Source of the DNA: Arabidopsis thaliana
Taxonomy: Eukaryota > Streptophyta > Magnoliopsida > Brassicales > Brassicaceae
Reading direction: 5' to 3'
Length of the DNA: 64,000 nt
Assembly: GCF_000001735.4 (NCBI RefSeq)
Contig: NC_003074.8
Coordinates: 20,033,261 to 20,097,260 of the forward strand
The notes beneath the pieces are model-generated. The model was not told the origin of the DNA. It did no database searches and worked only from the letters and a program-made list of their open reading frames with translations. Made by a program: the position numbers and the translations under genes. Shown here in pieces: positions 1 to 15,342 of this stretch (position 1 is the first letter of the stretch; every line of letters starts with the position of its first letter).

Positions 1-840
1 TTTGTTTTTATGTTATGTAAGTTTACAATTTTGATATTTTTAATAATTATTATGTTTTGTCAAATAAAAAACATTATAATATTAGATTTTAATTTTCTTT
101 TTATTAAGAAATCTGCTTAAAGACTGCAATTCCTTAAGCGCAAAGAGCAAAGCTCTAATCTGTAAAACATGTGAGAACCGTAATTGGTAGATCTCATGAA
201 GAGCCAATCTTCAAGCATCACACATTCATAATGGGCAACTTCAATCTCAACAACAAAAAACATAAACGCAAAAGGAGAGGGATTTCCAAGGATATACGGC
301 CGGAACTGGCCCAACAGGCTGCGGATAGACCGTACGTAGCTATGGGAATGGGTGCTACCAGCGACAAAGCTACTTACATTCCATCCATGCCGATAATCGA
401 AATTCAGATGCTGCACAGAATTGGGTGACTTCTTGTACACGGAACTGAGCAAATGACCATTCCGAGGTGAAATGTTTTGGCAAAATCCAGCAGCATTGTA
501 TGAAGATATTAGGTACATAACAGAAGCATGTGTTCATCCCCATACGCACAATTATAAATATGAAGGAAATCAATTCCTGAATTTGCCGGTTTTGAGGAGA
601 AATATGAAATGCAAAAACTATTACTCTGCAATATCGTCCTCACGTCTAAAACACATTTCCTCACTTTGGTTTCTTATGGAAAGTCTCTGTCTGGAAAATC
701 TCATTGCAAATGACTGGTTTCTTGTTCAGTATCACAAGGATTTTTCATTTCAGTTCAGAAGTGTTGACATCTCCTACAATGTAGTCAACTCTTTTTAAGG
801 CACAGACAATGGTCTAAAAAGTTTGGAGTGCTGTATAATG
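1..840. other. Left edge, no recognised gene
   Basis: AT-rich for the first 120 bases, then more balanced in composition. The longest open stretch on the minus strand (117-518, 133 codons) and overlapping plus-strand ORFs match no family I recognise. The sequence between about 850 and 1190 is best read as the 3' UTR of the neighbouring minus-strand gene. Bases 120-800 could be the 3' end of an upstream gene, a non-coding transcript or decayed coding sequence. I cannot decide between these. Confidence 0.4.
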
Positions 841-1190
841 ATTCAAATTTGTACCAATATAGTAATGTACAATCAATTTTGGAGGTCACACTGATAACAA
901 CGATATGAAAGAATGAGGAAAAACTGTTTTCCCATGATATCTCTCTTTTGTCTACACAGCTTCCCGTGCAAGGTCACAAACTTGCTCTAGCTGACCCAAG
1001 TCATCATGCTCCTGTATGGTGAATCGATCCTACAAGCTGTATGTATCTTCCAAAAACTCGGGTTACCTCTGTTTCCTATAGTGTACAAAGACTATAAACT
1101 CGACGCAGATTCTTCTATGTCTTGATGCACTGTAGCATTCTTCAATGTATGACATCGGAATCTTGACTGTTTTCGGGTACTGTATCACTG

Positions 1191-4614
<3,424 letters not shown>

Positions 4615-5406
4615 ATCGTCGCCGGTGAAATAGGGAATTGAAGATTAGACAAAAGGAAAGAGATAGAGAAAGAAGAGAGAGGGTTGATTTTTAGGTTTTG
4701 GAGGAAGTAGTTGACCATGTATGTATCTTCTGGTATAGTCACCGTCACCGTGAAATTCGCCGAAGCTGAGTTTTTGTTTTCAGAATTTTTTATATTCGCC
4801 AGTGTGTCTAATTATATATTTATGTGACTGTTCTAATCATTTTTTTTGTTTAGGTTTTACATTTTTTATGTATGATGTGAATGGATAATTTTCAAGAGTT
4901 TGTCACGTTTGTAGCACATCTTTTTATATGAATAGTTTTTTGGATGTTAGTGTATAAATATAATTTGTCATATCGTTTAGATTAAACAAATATAGGCAAA
5001 AGAGTGATTAACGTGTTCTTTTGAAATAGCTAAGAGATACTAACCTATGATGATTAAGTTTATGATACTTAAACTTTTTATCATCGAGGGCACTCTGCAT
5101 TGTGACGAAGATGTGAAGTAGACCTAGAAGATGACGCACTGACTTTATTGCCACTGCTACAAAGCTAATCAACTTTGTACCAAATATACAAAACTTCGAC
5201 CTCTCACGATGTTAAACTAATGGAATTATTAGAACTTAAAAAAATCGGATTAGAGATTAAAAAGAAATGAAATTATTTAGAGAGGTAGTTAGTAAAAGTA
5301 AATTCGATCCAGCGTGGTGCTGTGTCATTTATTTGACTGGGAATTTTCTTCAGACAGTGAAAGCAACATAATCGATGGATGATACTATTTAACAAAACAG
5401 GTCGTC

Positions 5407-5425
5407 ACACACGTGTGTATAAATA
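5407..5425 (+). promoter_or_regulatory. Palindromic G-box and TATA box of the UCP1 gene
   Basis: ACACACGTGTGT at 5407-5418 is a perfect 12-bp palindrome with a CACGTG core. It runs directly into a TATAAATA box at 5418-5425. The TATA lies about 210 bp upstream of the UCP1 start codon and 30-40 bp before a GA-repeat leader (from about 5462), so it is well placed. The G-box core is a bZIP/bHLH site in plants; which factor binds here is not visible. The leader also carries a telo-box, AAACCCTAA, at 5586-5594. Confidence 0.6.
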
Positions 5426-5629
5426 AGTAAAGCGCCCACTCCTTTCTCATTTCGTAGCGCGCAGAGAGAGAGAGAGAGGGACGATCTTTTCTATAACTGA
5501 AACACTACTCGAGGCCAAGTTGCTTTAGCCGTAATCGTCGTCGTCCCTCTTCCCGATATTATCTCTTCTCTGTTCTTCGATTTCGAAACCCTAACCTCCT
5601 CTCTTTAATTCGCGTTTTCTGGATCGAAG

Positions 5630-7736
5630 ATGGTGGCGGCTGGTAAATCCGACCTTTCCTTGCCCAAAACTTTCGCCTGCAGTGCCTTCGCTGCTTGCGT
5701 CGGCGAGGTAATCGCCGGATTCCTCAATTTTTCATCTCTTTTAACTCCATTTTTCTTATCGCTGAGTATGCTTCGATTGTACCGGAAAACTATTTGTTCG
5801 TTCGAGAAATGTGTGTCGCGATCTAGACTTTGTTGGCTATACGCGGAAATGTATTTTCGAATTTCGTTGGTATTTGTGAAGTTCTGATCAGGTTGATCTT
5901 TGTCTTTTTTGTCTTTATCATCGTATAGCTGGAGAATTTTGATTTTAGCTTCTATAGTGTTTCTCCAGATTACGTAATTCCGATAGAAATGATTTGATCT
6001 CGGAATAATCGGTCAGATCTGTGGCTAGAAATTGAATTTTGGCATGTGTAGTGTTGTTGATTTATGCTTTAGATATGATTTTGCGAAACATTGAAATGAT
6101 TATGAGACTTGAAAATGGAATCTATTTGATCATTGTGATTGCTATGCAACGCAACTGTATAATGTTTAATTATCCTCAGAACAACATGTATCTTCTCTTT
6201 GGCTGTGTTGTTTCGTCAGATAATTCTGTTCTTATGCAATTAAACTCTCTGGACCAGGTATGCACAATTCCATTGGACACTGCTAAAGTTAGGCTTCAGC
6301 TCCAAAAGTCTGCTCTTGCTGGTGATGTTACTCTGCCTAAATATCGAGGATTGTTGGGAACTGTTGGTACCATAGCAAGGGAAGAAGGGTTACGTTCACT
6401 ATGGAAAGGTGTTGTACCTGGATTGCATCGTCAATGCCTATTTGGAGGTCTTAGGATTGGAATGTATGAGCCGGTGGGTTACAAATTCTTCTTCTTTCAT
6501 GCTCCAGAAAAGTGCTTAAACTCAGTGTTTTCCTAGTTACTACTTAAAGCCTTAACCAATTTATTCTACTCAGGTGAAAAACTTGTATGTTGGAAAAGAC
6601 TTTGTAGGTGATGTTCCATTGAGCAAGAAAATTCTTGCTGGTTTGACAACAGGTGAGCATAACGATAGACCAGCTTAGAAAAAACACGTAATATATATTT
6701 CCTCTTTATCACTTAGTTGGGCTGTTTTTGTTGTCTAACTCTCAGGTGCACTGGGTATCATGGTAGCAAATCCCACTGATCTTGTGAAAGTTAGGCTTCA
6801 GGCCGAAGGAAAACTAGCTGCAGGTGCGCCAAGACGGTATTCTGGAGCGCTGAATGCTTATTCAACAATTGTGAGACAGGTAGTTATCCCGACTTGGAAG
6901 TTGAGATTGTGCATAAGTTGCTTCAACTCTACTTCATATCTTATTAATGTGGCTCTGACAGGAAGGAGTCCGAGCTCTTTGGACTGGTCTTGGACCTAAC
7001 GTAGCAAGAAACGCTATTATCAATGCTGCTGAATTAGCGAGTTACGATCAAGTGAAAGAGGTATGAAACTAATATGTTCTCTGTCTCTCTTTCTAAATAA
7101 GAGATCCTGATATTTGAAGCAACCAACATTCCTTTTTTTTTTTGTGTTCAGACGATCTTGAAGATTCCGGGTTTCACTGACAACGTTGTCACACATATTC
7201 TATCTGGACTGGGAGCAGGATTCTTTGCTGTCTGCATCGGCTCTCCTGTCGACGTGGTAAAGTATTTACTCATGACATTGAACCTTGAGTTTATTCACCA
7301 CGTTTCCTGATTGTCTACTTAAATCTTGTTGTGTGGCAGGTTAAGTCAAGAATGATGGGAGATTCTGGTGCTTACAAGGGCACCATTGACTGCTTCGTCA
7401 AAACTCTGAAGAGCGACGTAAGCAACTCTGCTTCTGATACCTCCATTGTTCTAGATATAACCCAGAAAATGTTACAAACTCTTTACGGTTTCCTCTACAG
7501 GGTCCTATGGCATTTTACAAGGGTTTCATCCCCAACTTTGGACGCCTTGGCTCATGGAACGTAATCATGTTTTTGACCCTCGAACAGGTAACAACTGATA
7601 GAATTTTTATTTTATCGCAATCGCATTCGAATCGGTCACGCAAAGTCTTCTTTCTCATTTTCTAATCCGGGTTCTTAATACTCTAATCCAGGCAAAGAAG
7701 TATGTCCGGGAACTCGATGCGTCCAAAAGAAACTGA
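5630..7736 (+). CDS. UCP1: Mitochondrial uncoupling protein 1 (PUMP1)
   Basis: Nine coding exons: 5630-5707, 6258-6473, 6574-6652, 6746-6879, 6962-7060, 7152-7256, 7340-7417, 7501-7587 and 7692-7736. They give 306 residues, the known length of the Arabidopsis protein. It is an inner-mitochondrial-membrane carrier with three tandem carrier repeats. Each repeat starts with the signature PLDTAKVR (P31), PTDLVKVR (P134) or PVDVVKSR (P235). It dissipates the proton gradient when activated by fatty acids and is inhibited by purine nucleotides; in plants it supports photorespiration, and transport of aspartate, glutamate and dicarboxylates has been reported. The leader has no upstream ATG. The 3' end converges with the reticulon gene only about 270 bp away, so the two 3' UTRs may abut or overlap. 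Confidence 0.97.
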
Positions 7737-8008
7737 GACACATAGTTTTAAGCAGAGGGAATAAGAGCAACATTGTTTTCTTCTTCATTTTCGGTGATTG
7801 AGAGAGGCCAGAACTTGGTCGAATATTGTTTTCGGAATAGAGATTCAGTTTTCGAGTAAAACTGTGAAATAAAATTTCTGTGGATTGCTCATATATTGGC
7901 TGTACCATCCAACATTTATCAAAAATCATACATTTTTCTCCTTTCTTTCCACAAAACCGAGAAAAATCAGAAAAAGAAACTCCTGAAGAAGAAAGAGGTG
8001 ACAGCATC

Positions 8009-8873
8009 TCAGCTCAGTTTCTTATTTTCCGGATTAGCCCATATCTCGAGTCTAAGGTAAAGCTCTCTAGTTTTGTTGCAGATAAACTCAATAGAGCCAA
8101 CAATGTAATCCTCATATCTCTCATAGAAAGCTGGAACCGTCATAACCACCAAAACGCCTGCCAAATTAACCAAGAACAACCACAAAATGAATATCCAGCT
8201 CAAAAGCATTCCAAGTCTATAGGAGTTTTAGAATATCTACTTACTGGTGTGGCAAAGTGTCTGAAAATCCATGAGACTTCCGATCAATGAGAGAAGAAAC
8301 AGTGACACTGCTACTTTGGTATACAACTCTGAGTCTCTTGCCATTGCAATGTCATGCGAAACTTGGAGTAGCTTGTTCACATGAATACGTAACCATATCG
8401 AAGCTTCTTCCGCCATCGCTTCACTTATTTGAAACTCCGGTAACGGCGGTGATGGCCTGAAGAGCCAAGAAATTGAATCAGAAATGAAGTAATATTAGTT
8501 ACAAGTGAATATTAATATACCTGTTGAGAATGGAAGCAGATTTGGACCAGAGGAAGAGAATAGAGAGCAAGAGAAGAAGAACACTTGAAATAAGAGTAAA
8601 GATAGTGTAAGCAAATGCCTCAAACACCATCCATGAAGCTATTGTCACTGTAACTATACCAACACTCACATTCTTCTTCCTCCACAGCATCACATCTGCA
8701 ACTGCAGATTCATTTCATAACAAGAAAAAAAAAAGGCTATAGAGGTGAGAGATCACCTAGCTTTTATAAGTTTTGGATTTGGTAAAGAAATGTATTCACT
8801 AACCAATGCCTCCTCCCAGAATCTCATGTATTGTCCTGTCTCTGTTGAACAACTTGTCCGAAGAAGAACTCAT
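8009..8873 (-). CDS. RTNLB12: Reticulon-like protein (RTNLB family)
   Basis: Four coding exons on the minus strand: 8873-8804, 8695-8521, 8456-8245 and 8157-8009, giving 201 residues. The last acceptor (after 8158) was chosen because it alone keeps frame and restores the family block VLVVMTVPAFYERYED. The reticulon homology domain starts with the typical VMLWRKKN. Two long hydrophobic hairpins follow, at about residues 37-75 and 120-165, separated by a loop containing EAMAEEASIWLR. Reticulons insert as wedges into the endoplasmic reticulum membrane and shape tubules. The N-terminus is very short compared with RTNLB1-4, so most of the protein is the membrane domain. The paralogue number B12 is assigned from memory. 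Confidence 0.9.
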
Positions 8874-9634
8874 TTGAGAAGAAAGATCAGAGCAAACTTG
8901 GATTCAGATTTCCTCAGATGATCAGATCCCAAAAGTAACCCAGATATGTATATCTTTCTCTGAATGTCAGAAACAGATCATTATGTGAAAGGAAATCCTA
9001 AAGGCTCGAATCGAAGGAACCTGATGTATCACAAAGAAAGTAAAAATAAAAAGTGAAGAAGAGACTAAAGTTGGGTCATCACCATCATCATCAAAGCCAT
9101 CAACTTTGAATATACAAATAATTAATTAATAATTCAAAGGCTATGCTCTGTTTAGGGAAAAAGAAGGTGTTTGTTGTCCTCTCGATGTTTTTATTTCCAG
9201 CCTAAAAGTGTTATCCTTCTTGTTTTTTTCAAACTGTAAAAGTTCGCCAGATTGTACTTAGAGATGAATCAAATTTTACACCATCCTTTTATATTTTCCA
9301 TAGAACACATTTAAATTGGTCATTCATCTACTTTTAGTCAACTGAAGTAATTTATGTACCCTTTTCAGATGTAGTTTCCTATGAATTCGAAAAGGTCGAA
9401 TCTTTATCCTCAATTTAAGATTGTCAGAAGAATTTAATATGGTAAAAAAATCAAACAAAAACAATTCCACAAACCATTTATTATCCTCTGTTTTCTATCT
9501 TTCGATGTAAGCTTTTTTCTTTCTCTGTTCTGTATGTAAAATTGTTGATAACTCTTGATAACAAACCAAAACAAAGAAACAAAAGTGAATATCCCACCAC
9601 CTCCATCAATAACACTTGTTCTCTATTTTCTCTG
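8874..9634. other. Intergenic: reticulon leader and Josephin 3' end
   Basis: This holds the reticulon 5' leader and promoter (on the right of its start) and the 3' UTR of the Josephin gene. An imperfect hairpin, CTTTGAAT...ATTCAAAG at 9104-9139, surrounds an ATTAATTAAT core. No coding sequence is recognised. Confidence 0.5.
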
Positions 9635-11169
9635 CTACTTTTGTTTCTCAGTTTCCTTTTCAGAAGTGCCCACAGCTCCGAGATTGGCCTCAGCAGCAGA
9701 AGCATCAAGCAAACTTGCTGCAATTGCTGCCTTCAAGTCATCATCTTCCATCTCTGAAAAAGCCTGCACTTCCTCACGTGACAATGCCTGATTCCGTCTT
9801 TGTTGATTAACATTGTCATTACTTCTCTTGTTTCTGGCAGAAGAACCTGAGCTCGTGTTCTTTCTTATTCTCTCTGCGTCTTCAGGAGAAAGCCACTGCC
9901 CGAAACTATTGGAAGCTTCAGAAGAAGACGACATGGGACATTCCTGAGGGAAGTTTCCTTTCACTATGAAGATACTCCATCCTGCGCCTTTGAGAGAGTC
10001 TAAGAACGCAGAAAGGTAGAACTTCGATAAATGTTGCGGGGCAGCAAGGAGACTATCAAAGTTATACCATTCGCCATTCACTTTCCTTATACAAAACCAA
10101 TGGTCATGCAAGTGGCAGATAAAGGCGCTTTCAAGCTCAGGGTCTATCTGCGCAGGCTCTGCATCTGGACAATTGAGTGGAATTACTTGTAGATCCCACA
10201 CTTCCAAAGCTTTTTGCAAGACCTGTCAATCAAACAGAAGCATTCTCAGTTAAACGAATAAGCAAAGACTAGATCAACTTTGCAAGATTAAAATGCTACA
10301 CCAATCGCATAAACCCTCTGTTTGCAGTGTTTTATCCGCATCCAACTTCAACGTAATCCGTTAAAATAGCTTTAATTTTAGATATCTAAAAATGTGATGT
10401 AAAACACCATACTATACCCTTGAATCTCAATACATAAATCTTGCAATCAAACCTGACTTTTGTAGCAACCTAATCAAATATCAAGTTATCAACCAACTCG
10501 GTTTAAAGCTATCCAAGAAACAAAAGATGATAATTGAATATACAGAACCTCACTAATAACTAACATATCCAAAACAATTGAGTCCCAAGATAAAAAAAAT
10601 CATCTCAAGTTCCTCCATTTATCAGCATAGCAATGTTCGCACAATGAAACTAGCCTTCAACAAATGAGTTTTAACCCAAAGTAAAGATCGCAAATTCACA
10701 CCATTACTGATCTCAATTCTTCTTGAATCTATCTAAAAACGAATCCAACCATTCAAAAGTTTATCACTTCAGCATAAACACAGCAATCAAAAGCACCATA
10801 AAATCGAAACCCTAATTTTGCCTAAACTTCCAACAACACAATAACAAAAAGGCTTTACAATATATAAATGTTGAATGCAACTCAAGATTTATCAATTTCA
10901 TCGCGAATTCGTACCTGGATACTAAAATCGCCGCCGAGGGAAACATTGTGCGACTCTTCAGCTAAGAAATCGCCGGGAGCAAAACCTCCAACGGCAGCAC
11001 CTTCAAGCATAACCTGACGCTCCTTCCCGTCTAGATCGGCGGCGACGGCAGCCAAATCGAATTCAGAGAAGAAAGGCCCTTGCAACACCGTGTTGACGCA
11101 GTGTACGGCGCACAGATTTGACTCTTGAACCTCGTGATACAACATTCCTCCGTTGCTTGTTCGTTCCAT
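9635..11169 (-). CDS. Josephin-domain deubiquitinase (ataxin-3 homologue)
   Basis: Two coding exons on the minus strand, 11169-10915 and 10222-9635, with a 692-bp intron; 280 residues. The Josephin domain fills residues 10-175. The nucleophile is C20 in ESNLCAVHC and the general base is H126 in HDHWF. The third triad position is D141 in WYNFDSL, where human ataxin-3 has Asn134. A ubiquitin-interacting motif with the pattern EDDDLKAAIAASL lies near residue 255. The very C-terminus is Glu/Lys-rich. There is no polyglutamine tract. The family cleaves ubiquitin chains and links to the p97/CDC48 pathway; the role of this plant member is inferred from homology. The promoter contains a site II-type GGCCCAT. 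Confidence 0.95.
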
Positions 11170-12624
11170 CGCCGATTAAGATTTGAATATCAAAATTCAC
11201 TGATTTTGCGATGAATATATTATTATTGCTCCGATGCAAAAGTCTCAAAGAGATTGTGAAGCGAAGATGAAGATGAAGATGAAGAAAGAAGAAGAAGAAG
11301 CAAGTTAACAGATTATTTAAATAAGAAAATGTAAGGGACGGAAAAGTAAATATACAATAAAAGGATGCCACGTGTAATAACCGACTTTCTAGGCCTTTTT
11401 CTTATTTTGCAGACGAGCCCGATACTGTTTTGAGATAGGCCCATTATCTCAAAATTGACAGACCAACTTAGGTTCCTTGCTTCCCAAGATTTCTGGTGAT
11501 CTCTTTGATGGCGACTTCTGATAATGTGATGGGTATGATCGGGTTGGTTTATGCCTGCATTTCGTAATAACCACGTCTGAGAGCACTAATACAGAGTTAG
11601 GAATTATACTACTGAGAGCACTAGCAGCAATGTCCGTGAACAGTTTAAGAATTTAGATAAGTTAGTGACAGATTTAAAGAATGAGATTCTGTATAAGCTT
11701 TTACGCCCTCTGATTCTTTCATCAAGGTAATACATCTACTACTTCTACCTGTTTGTTCTAAACTCTTATTATGGTCTAAATTTTTCCTTCTTAGCCATAT
11801 AATTGCAAGGCTAGAGTTGATTATACTTTGTTAAATGATTAGGTTTGGTTTCATTTCCAGATAGTCCTGCTGGCTATTTCCGCTTCCGCTCATTTAGTGA
11901 CCAAACCTGGCTTCATCGCACCACCACATTCGTAAAATGACAAAAAAACTTTCTCTTTTTCTATGTGCATATAGTTGAGCTCAATAAAAAGCTTGTTTCT
12001 GACTATATATATATAAACCATGGGTTTTACTGAACAAATAAACCCCAGAATCAAAATCTGTTTTTGACGCTTGCTTGTCTCAATCTTGTTAGACAACCTC
12101 CAAGAAGCCAAGGGGGCTTCCTTATGCATCCTGATCTTGAGCATTTTCCAAACAGTTCAGATATATAGTCAAAAGTAAAGACATCTTCAAAGAAACAGAA
12201 GAAAATACTTGATCTCTTTGTTTAATGTCTAGTAGTAAGTTTACATATGTATTGACAATAGGATCCTATGTGCTTTGCTTTTTGTTAAGATTTCCCATGC
12301 TGTTGTTTAGTTTTTGATTTTATTTCCCAGCTTATTGCTTATAACTTCCAATGTATATAATAAGTTTCTTAAGAGCAATGGCAAAATATAGGAGGACATA
12401 TTATCAGACGGTCAAAAAGCTTTAAGCAAAAAGCTCATAAAATAGTTACCAATAGCCTTTTACATATAAGTGGAAGACTGGAAGTATTCAGAAATACATA
12501 AGCAAAACCAAAACAAACCTAACACACCAACAACAACTAGACCACATACAAAAAACATTTACAAGCAAAACACTTTTCAAACAAATACTGTTAACTCCAA
12601 ATATCTTCCACACCAGTTTCTTGA
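11170..12624. other. Intergenic, Josephin promoter to PTR1 3' end
   Basis: The left part is the Josephin leader and promoter, including a GAA/GAT-rich purine tract around 11265-11300. The right part (about 12450-12624) is the likely PTR1 3' UTR. Between them I see no gene: ORFs at 11890-12144 and 12470-12661 have unremarkable, low-complexity composition. Confidence 0.5.
11438..11444 (-). promoter_or_regulatory. Site II (TGGGCC) element upstream of the Josephin gene
   Basis: GGCCCAT on the plus strand reads ATGGGCC toward the Josephin gene, about 270 bp upstream of its start codon. Such elements bind TCP factors and are common in promoters of housekeeping plant genes. One copy only, so support is modest. 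Confidence 0.35.
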
Positions 12625-14894
12625 TCAATGTGCTCGACCAACAGCTTTCTTGTATTTGTAGCGTTTTGAAATCCAGAGGTACACTAAGAAGTTGAGGAAA
12701 CTGAGAGTTGCCAACAAGTAGAAAAAGTAATCAAGATGGCCTCGGTTCAAGTTATCCGGTATCCAACCCGGTTTACCGTTCTTCTTCGTTATCTTCATCA
12801 CAACCGTCACAAGAACTGTGCTCAAATAGTTCCCCAACGCAACCGTGGTCAACGACAAAGCAGAGCAGAGACTTCTCATGGCATCAGGAGCCTGATCATA
12901 GAAAAACTCAAGCTGACCTATAAAGGTGAAAACTTCTGCACAACCGATAAGTAAATACTGCGGTATCTGCCAGAATATCGACATATGGATCTGTTTTTGG
13001 TCATATGCATTGTGAGTTTTGACATAATCAAGCCTGACAACCTCCAAGACTCCTGCAGTGATCATGGCAAAGATGGAGACCACAAGACCTATACCCATAC
13101 GTTGAAGCTGAGTGAAGCCTCGTTCATTGCGTGTGAACTTTCTTGCCAGCGGGATAATGAACTGGTCATAGACAGGAGTCCAGAAGAGTACACTGACAGT
13201 GTCGAAAAGTGAGAGTGAAGCTGATGGGATTTCAAAGTTTTTTCCCATGTGTTGGTCCATTGTGTTTCCTTGTAACACAAACATTGTGCTCATTTGGCTG
13301 TACACTGTGGCGAAGACTATTCCTGTGGCCCAAACTGGAAGAAGTGTGATTATTGACTTAAGTTCTTCAACTTGAGTAACAGAACATAGTCTCCATGGAT
13401 TGACTTCCCCGTCTTTGATGCTATCAGATTGACTCTCAACCGCTGCCTTGTCAAAAAACCTGAGATGTTTTCAAAACTTTAGATTTGAAAACAGAGTATT
13501 TTTGAAGTTAGGATAAAGATTCAAACTTTAGTTTCTTACTTTAAGTTATCTGTGTGCACAAGTTTCCGGCTACCTTTGATGTTACTCTCATCATCTGCAG
13601 TTTCAAAGAGCAGAGACTTGTCCTCTGGAACCTTAACACTTATCTTCCGAAAAGCCGCTACTATAACCTGAAAGATCCTAGTAAGTGGACTCCCTCCAGG
13701 TCTCTGAAGTCTGTAAAAACGGCTTCCGAAGAAGAAAAAGCAAACCGCGATAACCATCGCGACTGTTGGAACACCGAAACCCCATCCCCAACCAACATTC
13801 ATTTGTATCCAGACGAGAACAGTTGCAGCAATGAGAGCTCCAACATTAATGGAGAAGTAAAACCAGTTGAAGAAAGAACTTTTCTTGATCTTCTCATTCT
13901 CATCATTCTCATCAAACTGATCAGCTCCAAAGGACGAAACACACGGCTTTATACCGCCAGTTCCAAGAGCAATCATATAAAGCGCGACAAAGAAAACAGC
14001 AGTCTGACTAGAATTTGGATGACAAGTATCAGCATTGCAGTTACCTGGTTTAAGTCCAGGAACTGAAGCTGATAATGTCAAAAGAGTCATACCCTTCAAG
14101 AGAAAAAACAAACTTAATTAGTTTTAACCAAAAGATTCACATTTTTAACCAAAAGATAAGAAACAAGTAAAACTCACGGAGACATAGATGAAAACAAAAG
14201 TTGCAATAGTCCAATATCGTCCAAGGTAAGCATCAGCTATAAAGGCTCCAATCAAAGGAGTTATATAACATGTTCCAGACCAATTCGTGACGTTATTTGC
14301 AGCCGTAGCATTGCCTTGATTCAGACGGCTCTCAAGATAATTCACAAGGTTAGTGCCCATGCCATAGTAGGCCAATCTTTCACAGCACTCATTTCCTACA
14401 CAAAACACATAAAACTGGTTAATCTTATATGGATAGATCCAATCAGGGCCCAAGCTATATAATAAAAAAATATAATGGCCCTTTCTTTATTTAGACAATT
14501 TTTTTGAAGAAAACAGAGCAGATTTTAGGTTTATAACTCTTTTTTCATAGTGATCACCCTACAAAACTAAACATTTCCAATAATATTTTAAATTTTATTT
14601 GTTCTCTATCATTCAATTTGCTTTTAATCGTATATAATCTCTTTTTAATCATTACATTTATTATTTACATGTAAATGTTTTTAGTGGACCTTAAAAAACA
14701 GGGGACACGAGAGGCCATTACTTAAGCTGGTCCAGGTCCTATACGGCAATAATGAAGAAAAAGATTGGTGAAACGATTAGAACGTTACCGAGAATGAAGC
14801 GGCAAGCTTTCCAATTTCCGGTTTTCTCCTTGTTTGCAGGATTTTTGTGAATATCAACAGTTCCATCTTGCGTATACACATCTTTTTCTTCCAT
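12625..14894 (-). CDS. PTR1: Di-/tripeptide transporter PTR1 (NPF family)
   Basis: Four coding exons on the minus strand: 14894-14789, 14395-14178, 14093-13540 and 13459-12625, giving 570 residues. A 5'-UTR intron (15187-14899) ends four bases before the ATG. The proton-coupled oligopeptide transporter fold is evident: 12 predicted membrane segments, the N-terminal [12 protein letters not shown] motif (ExxER type, for proton coupling) and the [17 protein letters not shown] signature after segment 4. A long charged loop ([12 protein letters not shown] onward) separates the two six-helix halves. The protein imports di- and tripeptides with protons across the plasma membrane; published work on Arabidopsis PTR1 describes vascular and root expression. 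The C-terminus ends in a basic cytosolic tail. Confidence 0.96.
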
Positions 14895-15334
14895 ATTCCT
14901 AATAAAGAAAAATAGTTTAGCTTTTTCAAGAAAGATGTACCAAACACATACCTAAAGATCCCCAATTTAGAGATCCATACTTCAGGTATAAGGTTATGAG
15001 AAAACCCTTAAAAATATACGTGAAAGAAATTGACTAGTAGATGCTTAGATCGAAATATGCAGATGAAGCAAGCAAGTACGAAATTTTCATGCTCTGAAAT
15101 TATAGTTTATGTGTGACCAGATGAGGTTATGGTTGTAACTTGTAACGAAAGGAAAACTCATAAAAGACTTAGAAAAAAGGGAGAAACCTTTGTCGGCGGC
15201 AGCTGAATCAGCGGCGGAGACGAGAGGCAAGAAGAGAAAAGAGTAGCCGAGGGCGAGGAATTACACGGCACTTGTCGGAGTAATAATGAGCATGAGCTTA
15301 TAAAAAAGACTTGCAGAGCTCTGGTCCCGTACAG

Positions 15335-15342
15335 CTTTTATA
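15335..15342 (-). promoter_or_regulatory. TATA box of PTR1
   Basis: CTTTTATA on the plus strand reads TATAAAAG toward PTR1. It lies about 30 bp upstream of a leader region that begins near 15305 and is split by the 15187-14899 intron. Position and sequence fit a core promoter. Confidence 0.55.

Noticed and set aside
6039-6257. Open frame through UCP1 intron 1 into exon 2 (possible alternative start)
   Set aside because: The intron has normal splice sites, the N-terminus starting at 5630 matches the known protein, and the intronic peptide resembles no targeting sequence.
8156-8218. Alternative acceptor at 8217 for the last reticulon exon
   Set aside because: It gives an immediate stop in the required frame; the acceptor at 8158 keeps frame and restores the conserved VPAFYERYED block.
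13554-14066. 170-codon plus-strand ORF opposite PTR1
   Set aside because: Lies entirely antisense to exon 3 of a confidently identified transporter and resembles no family.
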